64,000 nucleotides of DNA from Amycolatopsis lexingtonensis. Its GTDB lineage: Bacteria; Actinomycetota; Actinomycetes; Mycobacteriales; Pseudonocardiaceae. Shown one piece after another: positions 41,542 to 50,864 of this stretch (position 1 is the first letter of the stretch; the number at the start of each line of letters is the position of its first letter). Where the stretch lies: positions 7,786,501-7,850,500 of the forward strand of contig NZ_JADBEG010000001.1 in the NCBI RefSeq assembly GCF_014873755.1, written 5' to 3'. The notes beneath the pieces are model-generated. The model made no database searches, was not told where the DNA came from, and saw only the letters and a list, made by a program, of their open reading frames with translations. Position numbers and translations under genes: made by a program.

Positions 41542-42639
41542 TCAGCAGTAGCCGAGCTGGGCGAGGGTGTCCACGATGATCTCGGACGGGTGGTACTTGT
41601 CCATCCAGGACTCGCCGCGCCGGTTCTGGTACGTGTCGAGGAAGTTCTGCAGCTTGTCGCCGCGCATCTCGGTCAGCACCACCGTTTCGCCGAGGTGCTG
41701 CGGGGTCTCCGTGCGCTCGCGGTGCACCGCGCACGGCAGGCCGAGGTAGTAGCACTCCGCCGAAAGACCACCCGAGTCGGTGACGACGTACTCGGCGCGC
41801 GCGACCAGCGGCAGGAACTTCAGGTAGCGCATCTTCGGCTGCACGATGAACTGGTCGTCGAAGATGTTCCCGATGCCCAGCGCGCGGATCTTCTCGCGCT
41901 CCGGCGCGCCGGCCATGTACAGGATCGGCATCTTGCGGCTCTGCTCGCGCAGGATCTCCAGCGCCTCGCGGTACTTGTCCGGGCGCGAGACCAGCTCGAA
42001 GCGGTGCAGCGTGGCCAGGCCGAACTTCTCCGGCAGGTTCGGCACGTCCAGCGGTTGGTTGATCGCCAGGCGCATCGCGTCGATCGCCGTGTTGGCTTCG
42101 GTGTCGACGACGACGCCGCGGGCGTTGCGGAGGTTGTTGACCTCGCGGATGCTCGGCGCGAAGTGGATGTCGACGATCTTCGCCGCGATCTTGCGGTTCA
42201 GCTCCTCCGGCAGCGGCGAGAGGATGCTGCCCGAGCGGGCGCCCGCCTCGACGTGGCCGACGCGGGACTTGAGGATCCGCTTCCCGATCAGCGAGCCGTA
42301 CGGCGTGGTGAACGTGTCGCCGTGCACCAGCACCAGCGGGGGACGGCCGTCCTCGGTCAGCGCGGCGCGCAGCTCGTGGCGGCGGCTCCAGGCGGTCCGC
42401 AGCACCTGCGCGGCCCAGCCGGGCACCTGCGCCGGCGACTCGAGGTTGTGGGCCTTGTCCTCCGGCACCAGCCAGACGTCGGGCTCCGGCATGTCGAGGT
42501 CCGCCAAAACGTCCGCGACCTCGTCGACGTGCTGGGCGGTGAACCAGATCTTCGGCCGCATCCCGCGCTCGCGGATCCCGTGGTACACGGGCGCGATCTT
42601 GATCAGTTCCGCGGTGGTGCCGAGAATGAAGGAAATCAC
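41542..42639 (-). CDS. UDP-N-acetylglucosamine 2-epimerase family protein
   Basis: 365 residues from GTG at 42639, opening with the typical ISFILGTTAELIKIAPVYHGIRERG. It shares WecB-fold signatures: VHGDTFTTPYGSLIGKR (the usual VHGDT with a sugar-binding region), VGHVEAGARSGS, PEELNRKI, a central FGLATLHRFE and YVVTDSGGLSAECYYLGLPC with the UDP-binding Ser/Gly/Glu. It converts UDP-GlcNAc to UDP-ManNAc for surface glycans. It is divergent from a glycosyltransferase that opens the envelope cluster, so the two probably serve one polymer. Confidence 0.9.
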   Translation of the reverse strand: MISFILGTTAELIKIAPVYHGIRERGMRPKIWFTAQHVDEVADVLADLDMPEPDVWLVPEDKAHNLESPAQVPGWAAQVLRTAWSRRHELRAALTEDGRPPLVLVHGDTFTTPYGSLIGKRILKSRVGHVEAGARSGSILSPLPEELNRKIAAKIVDIHFAPSIREVNNLRNARGVVVDTEANTAIDAMRLAINQPLDVPNLPEKFGLATLHRFELVSRPDKYREALEILREQSRKMPILYMAGAPEREKIRALGIGNIFDDQFIVQPKMRYLKFLPLVARAEYVVTDSGGLSAECYYLGLPCAVHRERTETPQHLGETVVLTEMRGDKLQNFLDTYQNRRGESWMDKYHPSEIIVDTLAQLGYC

Positions 42640-42723
42640 CAGAGGAGCCCATTTCGGATCGGGTGCGGTGGCGTAAGGATACTGGCCGACCCCTCGCGGG
42701 GGCCGCCGGGTAGCCTCGGCACG

Positions 42724-43743
42724 GTGAGTGCGAACCCGCTCCTCCCCTCGCTCAGCGTCGTGATCCCGGTCTACAACGAGCAGGACTGGATCGAACGCAG
42801 TGTCGGCGCGCTGCTCGCTTCGGCGTCGGCCGCGAGCTGGCCGATCGAGGTCGTCGTGGTGGACGACGGCAGCACCGACGCCACGCCGTCGCGGCTCGAC
42901 GACCTGCGCGAACGCCACGGCATCACGGTGCTCAGCCAGGCCAACGCCGGCCGGTTCGAGGCCAGGAGCGCGGGCATCGCCAAGTCGTCCGGCGAATGGA
43001 TCGCGCTGCTCGACAGCCGCGTCATCGTCGACGAGCACACCCTGACGTTCCTGCGCGACCAGCTCGTGGACCACCCCGAGCGCGCGGTCTGGAACGGCCA
43101 CATCAACGTCGCCTCCGAGCACAACCCGTACGCCGGTTTCATGGCCGGGCTGGTGAAGGTGCCGTGGCGCAAGTACTGCGCGAACCCGCGGCTGATGTCG
43201 TACGGCATCGAGGAGTTCGACGTCTACCCGAAGGGCACGACGTTCTTCTGTGCCCGCCGCGGCCTCCTCGAAGGCTCGGTCACGGCGTTCGCGTCGCTGT
43301 TCGACGACATCCGCTTCGCCAGCGACGACACCCGCATGTTGCGGTGGATCGCCGAGCGCGAGCGGATCTGGCTGGCCCCGGAGCTGTCGGCGACCTACAA
43401 CGGGCGCGACTCCTTCAAGAAGTTCACGCAGCAGGCGTACTTCCGCGGCACGACCTACGTGGACTCCTACATCGCTTCGCCCGGCCCGGCCCGCAACGCC
43501 CTGTTCGGCGCGCTCGCGGCCGGCGTCATCGGGCTGGCCTTCGCGGCGAAGAAGCCGAAGACGACGCTGGCCGCCGGCGTGCTCGGCGCGGTCGCGGCCG
43601 GCGAGGTCGTCAAGAAGTGCGGTGCGACCGGCCCCGAAGCCCGCGCGGTCACCAAGCTGCTGCCGGTGTTCGCCGGCGGCTTCGGCGCGGGGGTCCTGCG
43701 TGGACTGGCCATGGCCGTGCGGACCAAGCTCCGCCGCCGATGA
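42724..43743 (+). CDS. GT2-family glycosyltransferase with C-terminal membrane hairpins
   Basis: 339 residues from GTG at 42724. GT-A fold: LSVVIPVYNEQDWIERSVGALL, VVVDDGSTDATP with the nucleotide-binding acidic residues, NAGRFEARSAGIAKSSGEWIALLDSR (the DxD-like position is DSR), then DDTRMLRWI as the catalytic acidic site. Two or three hydrophobic segments near the end (about 265-330) should tie it to the membrane. The next gene overlaps by four bases. It probably transfers a sugar to a lipid-linked intermediate. Confidence 0.88.
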   Translation: MSANPLLPSLSVVIPVYNEQDWIERSVGALLASASAASWPIEVVVVDDGSTDATPSRLDDLRERHGITVLSQANAGRFEARSAGIAKSSGEWIALLDSRVIVDEHTLTFLRDQLVDHPERAVWNGHINVASEHNPYAGFMAGLVKVPWRKYCANPRLMSYGIEEFDVYPKGTTFFCARRGLLEGSVTAFASLFDDIRFASDDTRMLRWIAERERIWLAPELSATYNGRDSFKKFTQQAYFRGTTYVDSYIASPGPARNALFGALAAGVIGLAFAAKKPKTTLAAGVLGAVAAGEVVKKCGATGPEARAVTKLLPVFAGGFGAGVLRGLAMAVRTKLRRR

Positions 43744-45047
43744 GCAGCGCGGACGTGGAAACCCCGGCCGCGACGAGCAGCGGACGCACCACCGCGGGCA
43801 GCCTCGGCGGCTCGCTGATCGTCTCGATCGGTCTCGGCTACGTCCTCACGGTCGCCTGCCAGCGCCTGCTGTCTCCGCAGGACTACGCCGTTTTCGTCAC
43901 CTTCTGGGGCCTGGTGATGGGCCTCGGCAGCACGCTCTCGCCGCTGGAACAGGAGCTTTCGCGCCAGTCCGCCGTGGCCGCGCTGACCGGGGGCAGGGCG
44001 GGCCGCCCGGCGCTGCGCGCGGTCGCCGTCGGCATGCTGGTCGCGGCCGCTTTTTCGCTCGCCCTGCTGATTCCGCCGGTCAACGAGAAGCTGTTCCACG
44101 GCGACTGGTCGCTGGCCGTGATCGTGCTGTGCGGCGGCGTCGCCTTCGCCTGCCAGTTCGGCACGCGCGGGCTGCTCATCGGGCAGCACAAGGTGAAGGC
44201 CTTCTCGCTGCTCGTGGTCGCCGAACCGGCGATCCGGGCGCTGGTACTGGGCGTGCTGGTCGTCTCGGTCGCCTACAACGTCGTTTCGCTGGCCGTCGCG
44301 GTCGCCGCCGGGTCGTTCGCCTGGCTGCTGTTCGCCCGCCCGGCCCGGCAGCTGCTCGACGTCCACGTCGAGGGCGACGGCTGGGGCGTCACCGGCCGCC
44401 GGATGGGCATGCTGCTGGTCGGCGCGGCGCTGACGGCCGCGGTCATCACCGGCTACCCCGCGCTGGTCGGCCTGCTCGCTCCGGGCGGCGACGGCGACCG
44501 CGTCGGCGCCCTGTTCGCCGCGCTGGTCATCGCGCGCCTGCCGCTGACGCTGATCGGGCCGGTGCAGTCGCTGGCCGTGCCGTTCGTCGTCCGGCTCTCG
44601 GTCACCGAGGAAGGCCGCCACCGGCTCCGCCGCGTGCTGGCCCTCGGCGCCGCCGCGGCGCTGGTCCTGGCCGCGCTCGGCGCGCTGGTCGGGCTGTGGC
44701 TCGGGCCGTGGGCGGTGCGGTTCGTCAGCGGGCCGAAGTACGACATCGACGGCTGGTCGGTCGCCGGGCTCGTCTGGTCGTCGGTGCTGCTGGTGCCGAT
44801 GCAGCTGCTCACGGCCGTGCTCGTGGCCCGCACCCAGGCCCGGCTCGTGCTGCTCACCTGGGCCATCGTCACCGGCACCGCGTCCCTGCTGCTGGTGCTG
44901 CTGCCCGGCGACACCGTGTTCCGCGCGGTCGTCGCGCTGGCCGCGGCGCCGACGCTGGGCCTGGCCGTGGTGCTCGCGTTCGTTCTCCGGAAAGCACCGG
45001 AAACGGTTCCGGGGACAACCCCGGGCACCGGTGGAACGTCTTCGTAG
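43740..45047 (+). CDS. Polysaccharide flippase-like membrane protein
   Basis: 435 residues from ATG at 43740, overlapping the GT2 stop. About 12-14 membrane helices span nearly the whole chain. The first block has GGSLIVSIGLGYVLTVACQRLLSPQDYAVFVTFWGL, the Wzx/MATE-like opening of lipid-linked sugar transporters. Short polar loops, small residues in helices and an N-terminal cytosolic Ser/Thr-rich tail (1-22) agree with that class. It probably moves the lipid-linked glycan built by the neighbouring transferases across the membrane. Confidence 0.78.
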   Translation: MSSADVETPAATSSGRTTAGSLGGSLIVSIGLGYVLTVACQRLLSPQDYAVFVTFWGLVMGLGSTLSPLEQELSRQSAVAALTGGRAGRPALRAVAVGMLVAAAFSLALLIPPVNEKLFHGDWSLAVIVLCGGVAFACQFGTRGLLIGQHKVKAFSLLVVAEPAIRALVLGVLVVSVAYNVVSLAVAVAAGSFAWLLFARPARQLLDVHVEGDGWGVTGRRMGMLLVGAALTAAVITGYPALVGLLAPGGDGDRVGALFAALVIARLPLTLIGPVQSLAVPFVVRLSVTEEGRHRLRRVLALGAAAALVLAALGALVGLWLGPWAVRFVSGPKYDIDGWSVAGLVWSSVLLVPMQLLTAVLVARTQARLVLLTWAIVTGTASLLLVLLPGDTVFRAVVALAAAPTLGLAVVLAFVLRKAPETVPGTTPGTGGTSS

Positions 45048-45130
45048 CGGCCCAGTAAGGTGCGATGCGAACCCGCCGGTGGGGACGGGAAACGGCGTGA
45101 AACGCCGGTAAGGTTTGGACTGCGAATTCG

Positions 45131-47098
45131 ATGAACGTGCTACTCGTTTTGCTCGCGTTCTGGTTGCCGGGTCTGGTGTTCGGTGCCGCGATCCGCCTGC
45201 GCGGCTGGACGCTGGCCGCCGCCGCGCCGATGCTCACCTTCGGCCTCGTCGCCATCGGCATCCCGGTGCTCGGCAAGTTCGGCATCCGCTGGTCGATGCT
45301 GAACGTCACGCTCTGGACGCTCGTGCTTTCGGCCGTCGGGTTCGCGCTGGCCTTCGCCGTGACCCGGTCCACGCGCCGCCGCCACCCGGACTGGGAAGAG
45401 CCGGAGCGGCCCGAGCGCAGCGTCCGCGACCACGTCCTGATCGGCCTCGGCGTCCTCGCCGGCACCGGCATCGGCACCGTCACGTTCCTCCGCGGCATCC
45501 GGAACGTCGGCAACGTCCAGCAGGGCTGGGACGCGCCGTTCCACGCGAACCTGGTCCGCTGGATCGCCGAGCACGGCGACGCCCGGCCCTCGACCGTCGG
45601 CACCATCGCGAACCTGCCGAACGAAACGCACTACTTCTACCCGGACACCTACCACGCGCTGCTCGCCCTGGTCTTCGGCAAGGGTGGCCTGACGATCATG
45701 CCGACGCTGAACCTGGCGGCGCTCGCGGTCGTGCTGACCGTGCCGCTCGGCGTCGCCGCGATGTGCCACGCCTGGCGGATGCCCCCGATCGGGGTGGCTT
45801 CGGCGGCCGCGGTGTCGGCCTGCTTCACGGTCTTCCCGTACGACTCGCTGTGGCGCGGCCCGCTGTGGCCGTTCGTCGCCGGTGTGGCGTTGATCCCGGC
45901 CATGCTCGCGGTCGCCCGGCACCTGCTGGAGCCCCGCGGGATCGCCGGCCCGGTCGCCATCGGCGTCGGCGTCGCCGGGCTCGCCGGCCTGCACACCAGC
46001 GTCGTGTTCGTCGTCATCGTCTACTTCCTGCTGATCCTCGCCGCGGTGGTGTTCCGCTTCGAGGCGATCACCTGGCGCCGCTCGCTGCCGTCGCTGATCG
46101 CGACCGTGGTGCTGGCCGCCGCGCTCGGCATCCCGGTGGTGCTCCCGTCGCTGTACAACGCCGGCGGCGTGACCAGCGCGTACTGGGCGAACGAAGCGAC
46201 CGTCAGCGGTGCGGTCGGCGAGACGATCACGTTCTCGCCGATGGCCGCGTTCCCGCAGTGGTGGATCGGCGTCCCGGCGATCATCGGCGTCTTCCTGCTG
46301 GTGAAGCACCGCCGGATGCTGTGGATGGTCGGCGCGTACGTCGTGCTCGGCGGGCTCTTCGCCGCGACCGTGTCCCTCGAAACCGACCTGGTGCACACGC
46401 TCAGCAGCCCGTTCTACAACGACAACTGGCGGGTCGCGGCCCTGGTGCCGCTGGCAGGCTGCGTCGCGTTCGGCGAGTTCGTGCACACGGCGTCCGGCTG
46501 GTTCGCCGAGAAGGTCGCCCCGCGCCTGCCGAACCTCAAGCCCGCCACGCTCACCCTGGTCGGCGTCGTGGTCTTGGCGCTGGTCGTCGGCGGGCTCAGC
46601 CGCGGCGGCTACATCGGCCGCAACGCCGCCCGCCTGCAGCTGAACTACAGCGGCGGCCCGACGGTCAGCAAGGACGAAGAGGCCGCGTTCACCTGGCTCG
46701 CGCAGCACACCGCGCCGGGCGAGCGCGTGCTGAACGACAAGGCCGACGGCTCCGTCTGGATGTACGCGCTGGCCGGCGTGATGCCGACGCAGTGGAACTT
46801 CTACGGCGCCGAGTTCGACACCGACGCGGGCTACCTGAGCGTCTTCGCCAACGACGTCGAGAAGTACCCGAAGGTGCGCGAGCTGCTCACCGACCTGAAG
46901 GTCCGGTACGCGTTCGTCGGGGCGGGCAAGGTGACCCCGACGACGCAGAACGACGTCGGTCTCCAGCACCTCGACACCAGCCCCGGGTTCAAGCTGGTCT
47001 ACCGCAACGCGGGCGCGAAGATCTACGAGATCGAGGGCCAGCAGGGCGTCGTCGCGGCCGGTGCCGCGCCCGGGTCCGCGGCCGGTAACGGGCAGTGA
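45131..47098 (+). CDS. Large polytopic membrane protein, DUF6541-type
   Basis: 655 residues from ATG at 45131. Around 13 membrane helices occupy residues 1-500; a soluble C-terminal domain (about 510-640) lies outside. GT-C-like features are the loop WDAPFHANLVRWIAEHG after helix 4, HYFYPDTYHALLALV and a late SPFYNDNWRVAALVPL. GT-C enzymes use polyprenyl-phosphate sugars, and a DxxxxHxxL-type loop is expected near the active site. The name DUF6541 is recalled from comparable actinobacterial proteins. It lies in the envelope-glycan cluster between the flippase-like gene and a second GT2. Confidence 0.72.
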   Translation: MNVLLVLLAFWLPGLVFGAAIRLRGWTLAAAAPMLTFGLVAIGIPVLGKFGIRWSMLNVTLWTLVLSAVGFALAFAVTRSTRRRHPDWEEPERPERSVRDHVLIGLGVLAGTGIGTVTFLRGIRNVGNVQQGWDAPFHANLVRWIAEHGDARPSTVGTIANLPNETHYFYPDTYHALLALVFGKGGLTIMPTLNLAALAVVLTVPLGVAAMCHAWRMPPIGVASAAAVSACFTVFPYDSLWRGPLWPFVAGVALIPAMLAVARHLLEPRGIAGPVAIGVGVAGLAGLHTSVVFVVIVYFLLILAAVVFRFEAITWRRSLPSLIATVVLAAALGIPVVLPSLYNAGGVTSAYWANEATVSGAVGETITFSPMAAFPQWWIGVPAIIGVFLLVKHRRMLWMVGAYVVLGGLFAATVSLETDLVHTLSSPFYNDNWRVAALVPLAGCVAFGEFVHTASGWFAEKVAPRLPNLKPATLTLVGVVVLALVVGGLSRGGYIGRNAARLQLNYSGGPTVSKDEEAAFTWLAQHTAPGERVLNDKADGSVWMYALAGVMPTQWNFYGAEFDTDAGYLSVFANDVEKYPKVRELLTDLKVRYAFVGAGKVTPTTQNDVGLQHLDTSPGFKLVYRNAGAKIYEIEGQQGVVAAGAAPGSAAGNGQ

Positions 47099-47115
47099 AA
47101 GGCTAGAGTGATCGC

Positions 47116-47859
47116 GTGTCCACCACCTCCGTGACCAGCCGCCGGGTGCTCATCGTGATGCCCGCGCTCAACGAATCGGCGAGCGTCGCTTCGGTCATCG
47201 CGCAGGTCAAGCGGGCCTTGCCGGACGGCGATCTGCTGGTCGTCGACGACGGCTCGGTGGACGACACCGCCCAGCTGGCCCGTGCGGCCGGCGCCGAGGT
47301 GGCCCGGCTCGCGGTGAACCTCGGGGTCGGCGGCGCGATGCGCACCGGTTTCCGGTACGCCGCCGCCCGCGGCTACGACGTCGTCGTGCAGGTGGACGCG
47401 GACGGCCAGCACGACCCGGACGAGCTCGACGCGCTGCTGCGCGGCCTGGACGACGCGGACATCGTGATCGGCTCGCGGTTCGCCGGCAAGGGCGCCTACA
47501 AGGCCAGCGGGCCGCGCAAGTACGCGATGGTCGTGCTGTCGCTGGTGTTCTCGCGGCTGGCGAAGACCAAGCTCACCGACGTCACGTCGGGGTTCAAGGC
47601 AATGGGCCCGCGGGCGATCCGGCTGTTCGCCGGCTACTACCCGGCGGAGTACCTGGGCGACACGGTGGAGTCGCTGGTCATGGCCATCCGGGCCAAGCTG
47701 ACCATCAAGGAGATCCCGGTCATCATGCGCGAGCGCGCGGGCGGCACGCCCAGCCACTCGCCCGTCAAGTCGGCCGTCTACCTGGGCCGAGCCGGGCTCG
47801 CGCTGCTGCTCGCGCTGGTCCGCCGCCGCCCGGCCGTCGACTCCTCAGACTCGGCTTAA
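47116..47859 (+). CDS. GT2-family glycosyltransferase (dolichol-phosphate mannosyltransferase type)
   Basis: 247 residues from GTG at 47116. LIVMPALNESASVASVIAQVKRAL, LLVVDDGSVDDTAQLARA, LGVGGAMRTGFRYAAARGYDVVVQVDADGQHDPDELDALL (the DxD) and VIGSRFAGKG are textbook DPM1/GtrB residues. After the catalytic core the DVTSGFKAMGPRAIRLF segment and a late hydrophobic stretch end the chain. It makes a polyprenyl-phosphate sugar, a donor that the GT-C-like protein just upstream could use. The DUF2304 gene follows 13 bases later, a pairing seen widely. Confidence 0.9.
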   Translation: MSTTSVTSRRVLIVMPALNESASVASVIAQVKRALPDGDLLVVDDGSVDDTAQLARAAGAEVARLAVNLGVGGAMRTGFRYAAARGYDVVVQVDADGQHDPDELDALLRGLDDADIVIGSRFAGKGAYKASGPRKYAMVVLSLVFSRLAKTKLTDVTSGFKAMGPRAIRLFAGYYPAEYLGDTVESLVMAIRAKLTIKEIPVIMRERAGGTPSHSPVKSAVYLGRAGLALLLALVRRRPAVDSSDSA

Positions 47860-47872
47860 GGAGCTACCGAAG

Positions 47873-48307
47873 ATGGTCGGTTGGCGCATCCTCAGCATCG
47901 TCATCGCCTGCCTGGTGCTGTTCGTCGTCATCGAGATGATGCGGCGGCGCAAGCTCCGCGAGAAGTACGCGGGCGTGTGGCTGATCGTCGCCATCGGCGT
48001 CGTGGTCCTGGCCGTGGTCCCCTCGGCCGCGGAGTTCCTGGCCCGGCTGACCGGGGTGGAAACCCCGTCGAACTTCGTCTTCCTCCTGGCCGGCGTCGTG
48101 CTGGCGCTCGTGTCGCTGCACCTGTCCACCGAGGTCGGGCACCTCGAGGAAGAGGTGCGCACGTCGGTCGAGGAGATCGCGCTGCTGCGCTGCGAGCTCG
48201 AAGACACCCGGCGCGACCTGGAGCGGCGGATCGCCGGGCTCGAGGCCCGCGTGTCGGCTCCCGACGACGTCAAAGGGCTCCCGGAGGTCGAGCGCGTCAG
48301 CAAGTGA
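47873..48307 (+). CDS. DUF2304-family membrane protein
   Basis: 144 residues from ATG at 47873. Three membrane helices (about 4-22, 35-52, 66-86) and a charged C-terminal coiled coil (about 90-130, LHLSTEVGHLEEEVR and EDTRRDLERRIAGLEAR). DUF2304 genes nearly always follow a GT2 polyprenyl-phosphate sugar synthase, as here, and are thought to be its partner. The role is inferred from that pairing. Confidence 0.88.
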   Translation: MVGWRILSIVIACLVLFVVIEMMRRRKLREKYAGVWLIVAIGVVVLAVVPSAAEFLARLTGVETPSNFVFLLAGVVLALVSLHLSTEVGHLEEEVRTSVEEIALLRCELEDTRRDLERRIAGLEARVSAPDDVKGLPEVERVSK

Positions 48308-48359
48308 CGCCCTGGTCGAAGCCCTGCTGGCCGCTCCGGCCCGGCTGGGCGGGGTCCGA

Positions 48360-48848
48360 GTGCTCGCGATCGACGGGCCGTCGGGAGCGGGGAAGTCCAC
48401 GCTGGCCGCGCGGGTCGTCGCCGAGCTGCGCGCCCGCGGGTGCCGCACCGAGCTGATCAGCACCGACGCCTTCGCCACCTGGGACGACCCGGTCGCGTGG
48501 TGGCCGGAGCTCGTCGACGGCGTCCTGCGGCCACTGGCCGAAGGCGTTCCGGGCGCTTACCGGCGCATGGACTGGACCACCGGGGTTCCCCGCCCGGGTG
48601 AGCTCGTCCGGGTGACCGTGCCGGACGTGCTGGTGCTGGAAGGCGTCTCGAGCGGCCGGGCTTCGGCAAGAACCCTGCTTTCGCACCTCTGCTGGGTCTC
48701 CGGCGGCCCGGAAAGCGAGCGGCTGCACCGGACCGTCACCCGGGACGGCGCGGCCGCACGGGCCGATTTGGCGCGCTGGCAACGGTTCGAGCGCGGCTGG
48801 TTCGCCGTCGACGGCACCCCCGGCGCGGCCGGAACCCGACTTTCGTAG
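48360..48848 (+). CDS. Uridine kinase-like P-loop protein
   Basis: 162 residues from GTG at 48360, with Walker A GPSGAGKST (5-13), then ELISTDAFATWDDP, a VPDVLVLEGVSSGRAS Walker B-type strand and an RxxR-containing lid (TRDGAAARADLARWQRFE). The P-loop sits only five residues from this start, whereas relatives have about 20 residues before it. Codons just upstream (DALVEALLAAPARLGGVR) read like such a leader but no ATG, GTG or TTG is in that frame before the DUF2304 gene. The true start is therefore uncertain. The substrate is probably a nucleoside or a sugar analogue. Confidence 0.75.
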   Translation: MLAIDGPSGAGKSTLAARVVAELRARGCRTELISTDAFATWDDPVAWWPELVDGVLRPLAEGVPGAYRRMDWTTGVPRPGELVRVTVPDVLVLEGVSSGRASARTLLSHLCWVSGGPESERLHRTVTRDGAAARADLARWQRFERGWFAVDGTPGAAGTRLS

Positions 48849-49166
48849 GGAACGGACCGGTCACCCTGCGTGGCCGAACGATCCGGATCGATCCAGCGAG
48901 CCATCACGACGGGCCTGACATAGGTACCGCCATCTGAGTTAGTGATCGGGTACCGGGCGCATCCGTAACGCCGAAACGGTCACATTCTGTCGTGATTTAC
49001 GGACACATTGCGGTCAAATCGACGCCCACGTAGCGCGATCGTAACCTCACGTGCTTAAGTGCGGGCCGAGTTCCCGCTAGTGTCGGCGAGCACACCGATC
49101 GTCCGTCGAGTTCCTGACCGACCGGACGGTGACTTTGAACCCGAAACATCTCCCAAGGGGTGCCAG
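48849..49166. other. Intergenic region upstream of the oligopeptide transporter
   Basis: 318 bases with no gene. Two GGTACC palindromes lie at about 48922 and 48950, 28 bases apart, within a region of lower GC than its surroundings. The end has AAGGGG (49155-49160), the ribosome binding site of the next gene. This must hold the main promoter of the transporter operon; no defined operator is recognised. Confidence 0.4.
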
Positions 49167-50843
49167 ATGCAGCAATTGCGGCTGACCCGAACACGCCGCG
49201 TGGCCCTGATCGGGCTCGCCGGCGCGCTCGCGGTTTCGCTGTCCGCCTGTGCGGAATCCAAGCGTGAAGAAGGCGCCGGGGGTGGTACCGGGGGCACGAT
49301 GATCTTCGGTGCGGCCGGCAACCCGAAGCTGTTCGACCCCGCGTTCAACGACGAGGGCGAGACCTTCCGCATCACGCGGCAGATCTTCGACACGCTGATC
49401 CAGAACAAGCCGGGCACCGCTGACCTCGAACCCTCCCTCGCCGAGAAGTGGGAGTCGAGCAACGAGGGCAAGACCTGGACGTTCTCCTTGAAGTCGGGCG
49501 TCAAGTTCTCCGACGGCACCGCGATGGACGCGACGGCGGTCTGCGCCAACTTCGACCGCTGGTTCAACATGAAGGGCGCCGCCGCCCAGAGCCAGATGAT
49601 CTACTACGGCGACGTCTTCGAGGGCTTCGCCAAGAACGAGGGCGACGCGGCGGGCGACCCGGTCTACAAGAGCTGCGAGGCGAAGGACCCGACGACCGCG
49701 GTCCTCAACCTGAACAAGGCCAAGGGCGCGTTCCCGGCGGCGTTCACCCTCCCGTCGTTCGCGATCCAGAGCCCGACGGCGATCAAGCAGTACAACGGCG
49801 ACACGGTCACCCAGAGCGGCGACTCGTTCACCTACAGCGAGTACGCGAACAAGCACCCGGTCGGCACCGGCCCGTTCAAGTTCGAGAGCTGGGACCAGGG
49901 CAAGGGTGAGATCACCCTGGTGCGCAACGACAGCAGCCCGTCCCCGGCGAAGCTCGACAAGCTGATCTTCAAGGTCATCCCGGACGAGAACGCCCGCAAG
50001 CAGGCGCTGAAGGCCGGCGACATCAACGGCTACGACTACCCGAACCCGGCGGACTACGGCCTGCTGCGCAACGACGGCGAGCAGGTCCTCATCCGCCCGT
50101 CGTTCAACGTGCTGTACCTGGGCATCAACCAGTCCGGCCCGAACGCGGCGAAGCTGAAGGACCCGCGGGTCCGCCAGGCGCTGGCCTACGGCATCAACCG
50201 CGAGCAGTTCGTGAAGTCCAAGCTGGCCGAGGGTTCCGAGGTCGCGACCGAGTTCGTCCCGAAGGTCATCTCGGGCTACACCGACGACGTCACCAAGTAC
50301 CCGTACGACCAGCAGAAGGCCAAGGACCTGCTGAAGCAGGCCGGTGCCGAGGGCATGACGCTGAAGTTCTACTACCCGACCGAGGTCAGCCGCCCGTACA
50401 TGCCGAACCCGGCGGACACGTTCACGGCGATCTCCGAGGACCTGAAGAAGATCGGCGTCAACATCGAAGCCCACGCCGAGCCGTGGAACGGTGGCTACAA
50501 GGACGACGTGCAGAAGTTCGGCAAGCAGGACCTGCACCTGCTCGGCTGGACCGGTGACTACAACGACGCCGGCAACTTCGTGGGCACGTTCTTCGGCCGC
50601 GAGAAGAAGGAGTTCGGCTTCAACAACCCCGAGCTCTTCTCGGCCCTCGCCGCCGCGGACGCTTCGCCCGCCGGCGACGCGCACGCCAAGGCGTACCAGG
50701 AAGTGAACAAGAAGATCATGGACTTCCTCCCGGCGGTCCCGATCGCGTACCCGACGCCGGCCATCGTGGTCGGCCCGAAGGTCAAGGGCCTGGTCGCGAG
50801 CCCGCTCACCGATGAGCGCTTCAACACCGTGACCGTGAGCTGA
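49167..50843 (+). CDS. ABC transporter substrate-binding lipoprotein (dipeptide/oligopeptide, SBP_bac_5)
   Basis: 558 residues from ATG at 49167. A lipoprotein signal ends at the lipobox LSAC. The mature part starts with GGTMIFGAAGNPKLFDPAFNDEGE and shows SBP_bac_5 features: TWTFSLKSGVKFSDGTAMDATAV, SYTSEYANKHPVGTGPFKFE-type sequence and DLHLLGWTGDYNDAGNFVGTFF near the C-terminus. It captures peptides at the outer face of the membrane for the permease pair that follows. There is an intergenic hairpin before the next gene. Confidence 0.94.
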   Translation: MQQLRLTRTRRVALIGLAGALAVSLSACAESKREEGAGGGTGGTMIFGAAGNPKLFDPAFNDEGETFRITRQIFDTLIQNKPGTADLEPSLAEKWESSNEGKTWTFSLKSGVKFSDGTAMDATAVCANFDRWFNMKGAAAQSQMIYYGDVFEGFAKNEGDAAGDPVYKSCEAKDPTTAVLNLNKAKGAFPAAFTLPSFAIQSPTAIKQYNGDTVTQSGDSFTYSEYANKHPVGTGPFKFESWDQGKGEITLVRNDSSPSPAKLDKLIFKVIPDENARKQALKAGDINGYDYPNPADYGLLRNDGEQVLIRPSFNVLYLGINQSGPNAAKLKDPRVRQALAYGINREQFVKSKLAEGSEVATEFVPKVISGYTDDVTKYPYDQQKAKDLLKQAGAEGMTLKFYYPTEVSRPYMPNPADTFTAISEDLKKIGVNIEAHAEPWNGGYKDDVQKFGKQDLHLLGWTGDYNDAGNFVGTFFGREKKEFGFNNPELFSALAAADASPAGDAHAKAYQEVNKKIMDFLPAVPIAYPTPAIVVGPKVKGLVASPLTDERFNTVTVS

Positions 50844-50864
50844 TTGCTGGATTTCAGCCAAAGG

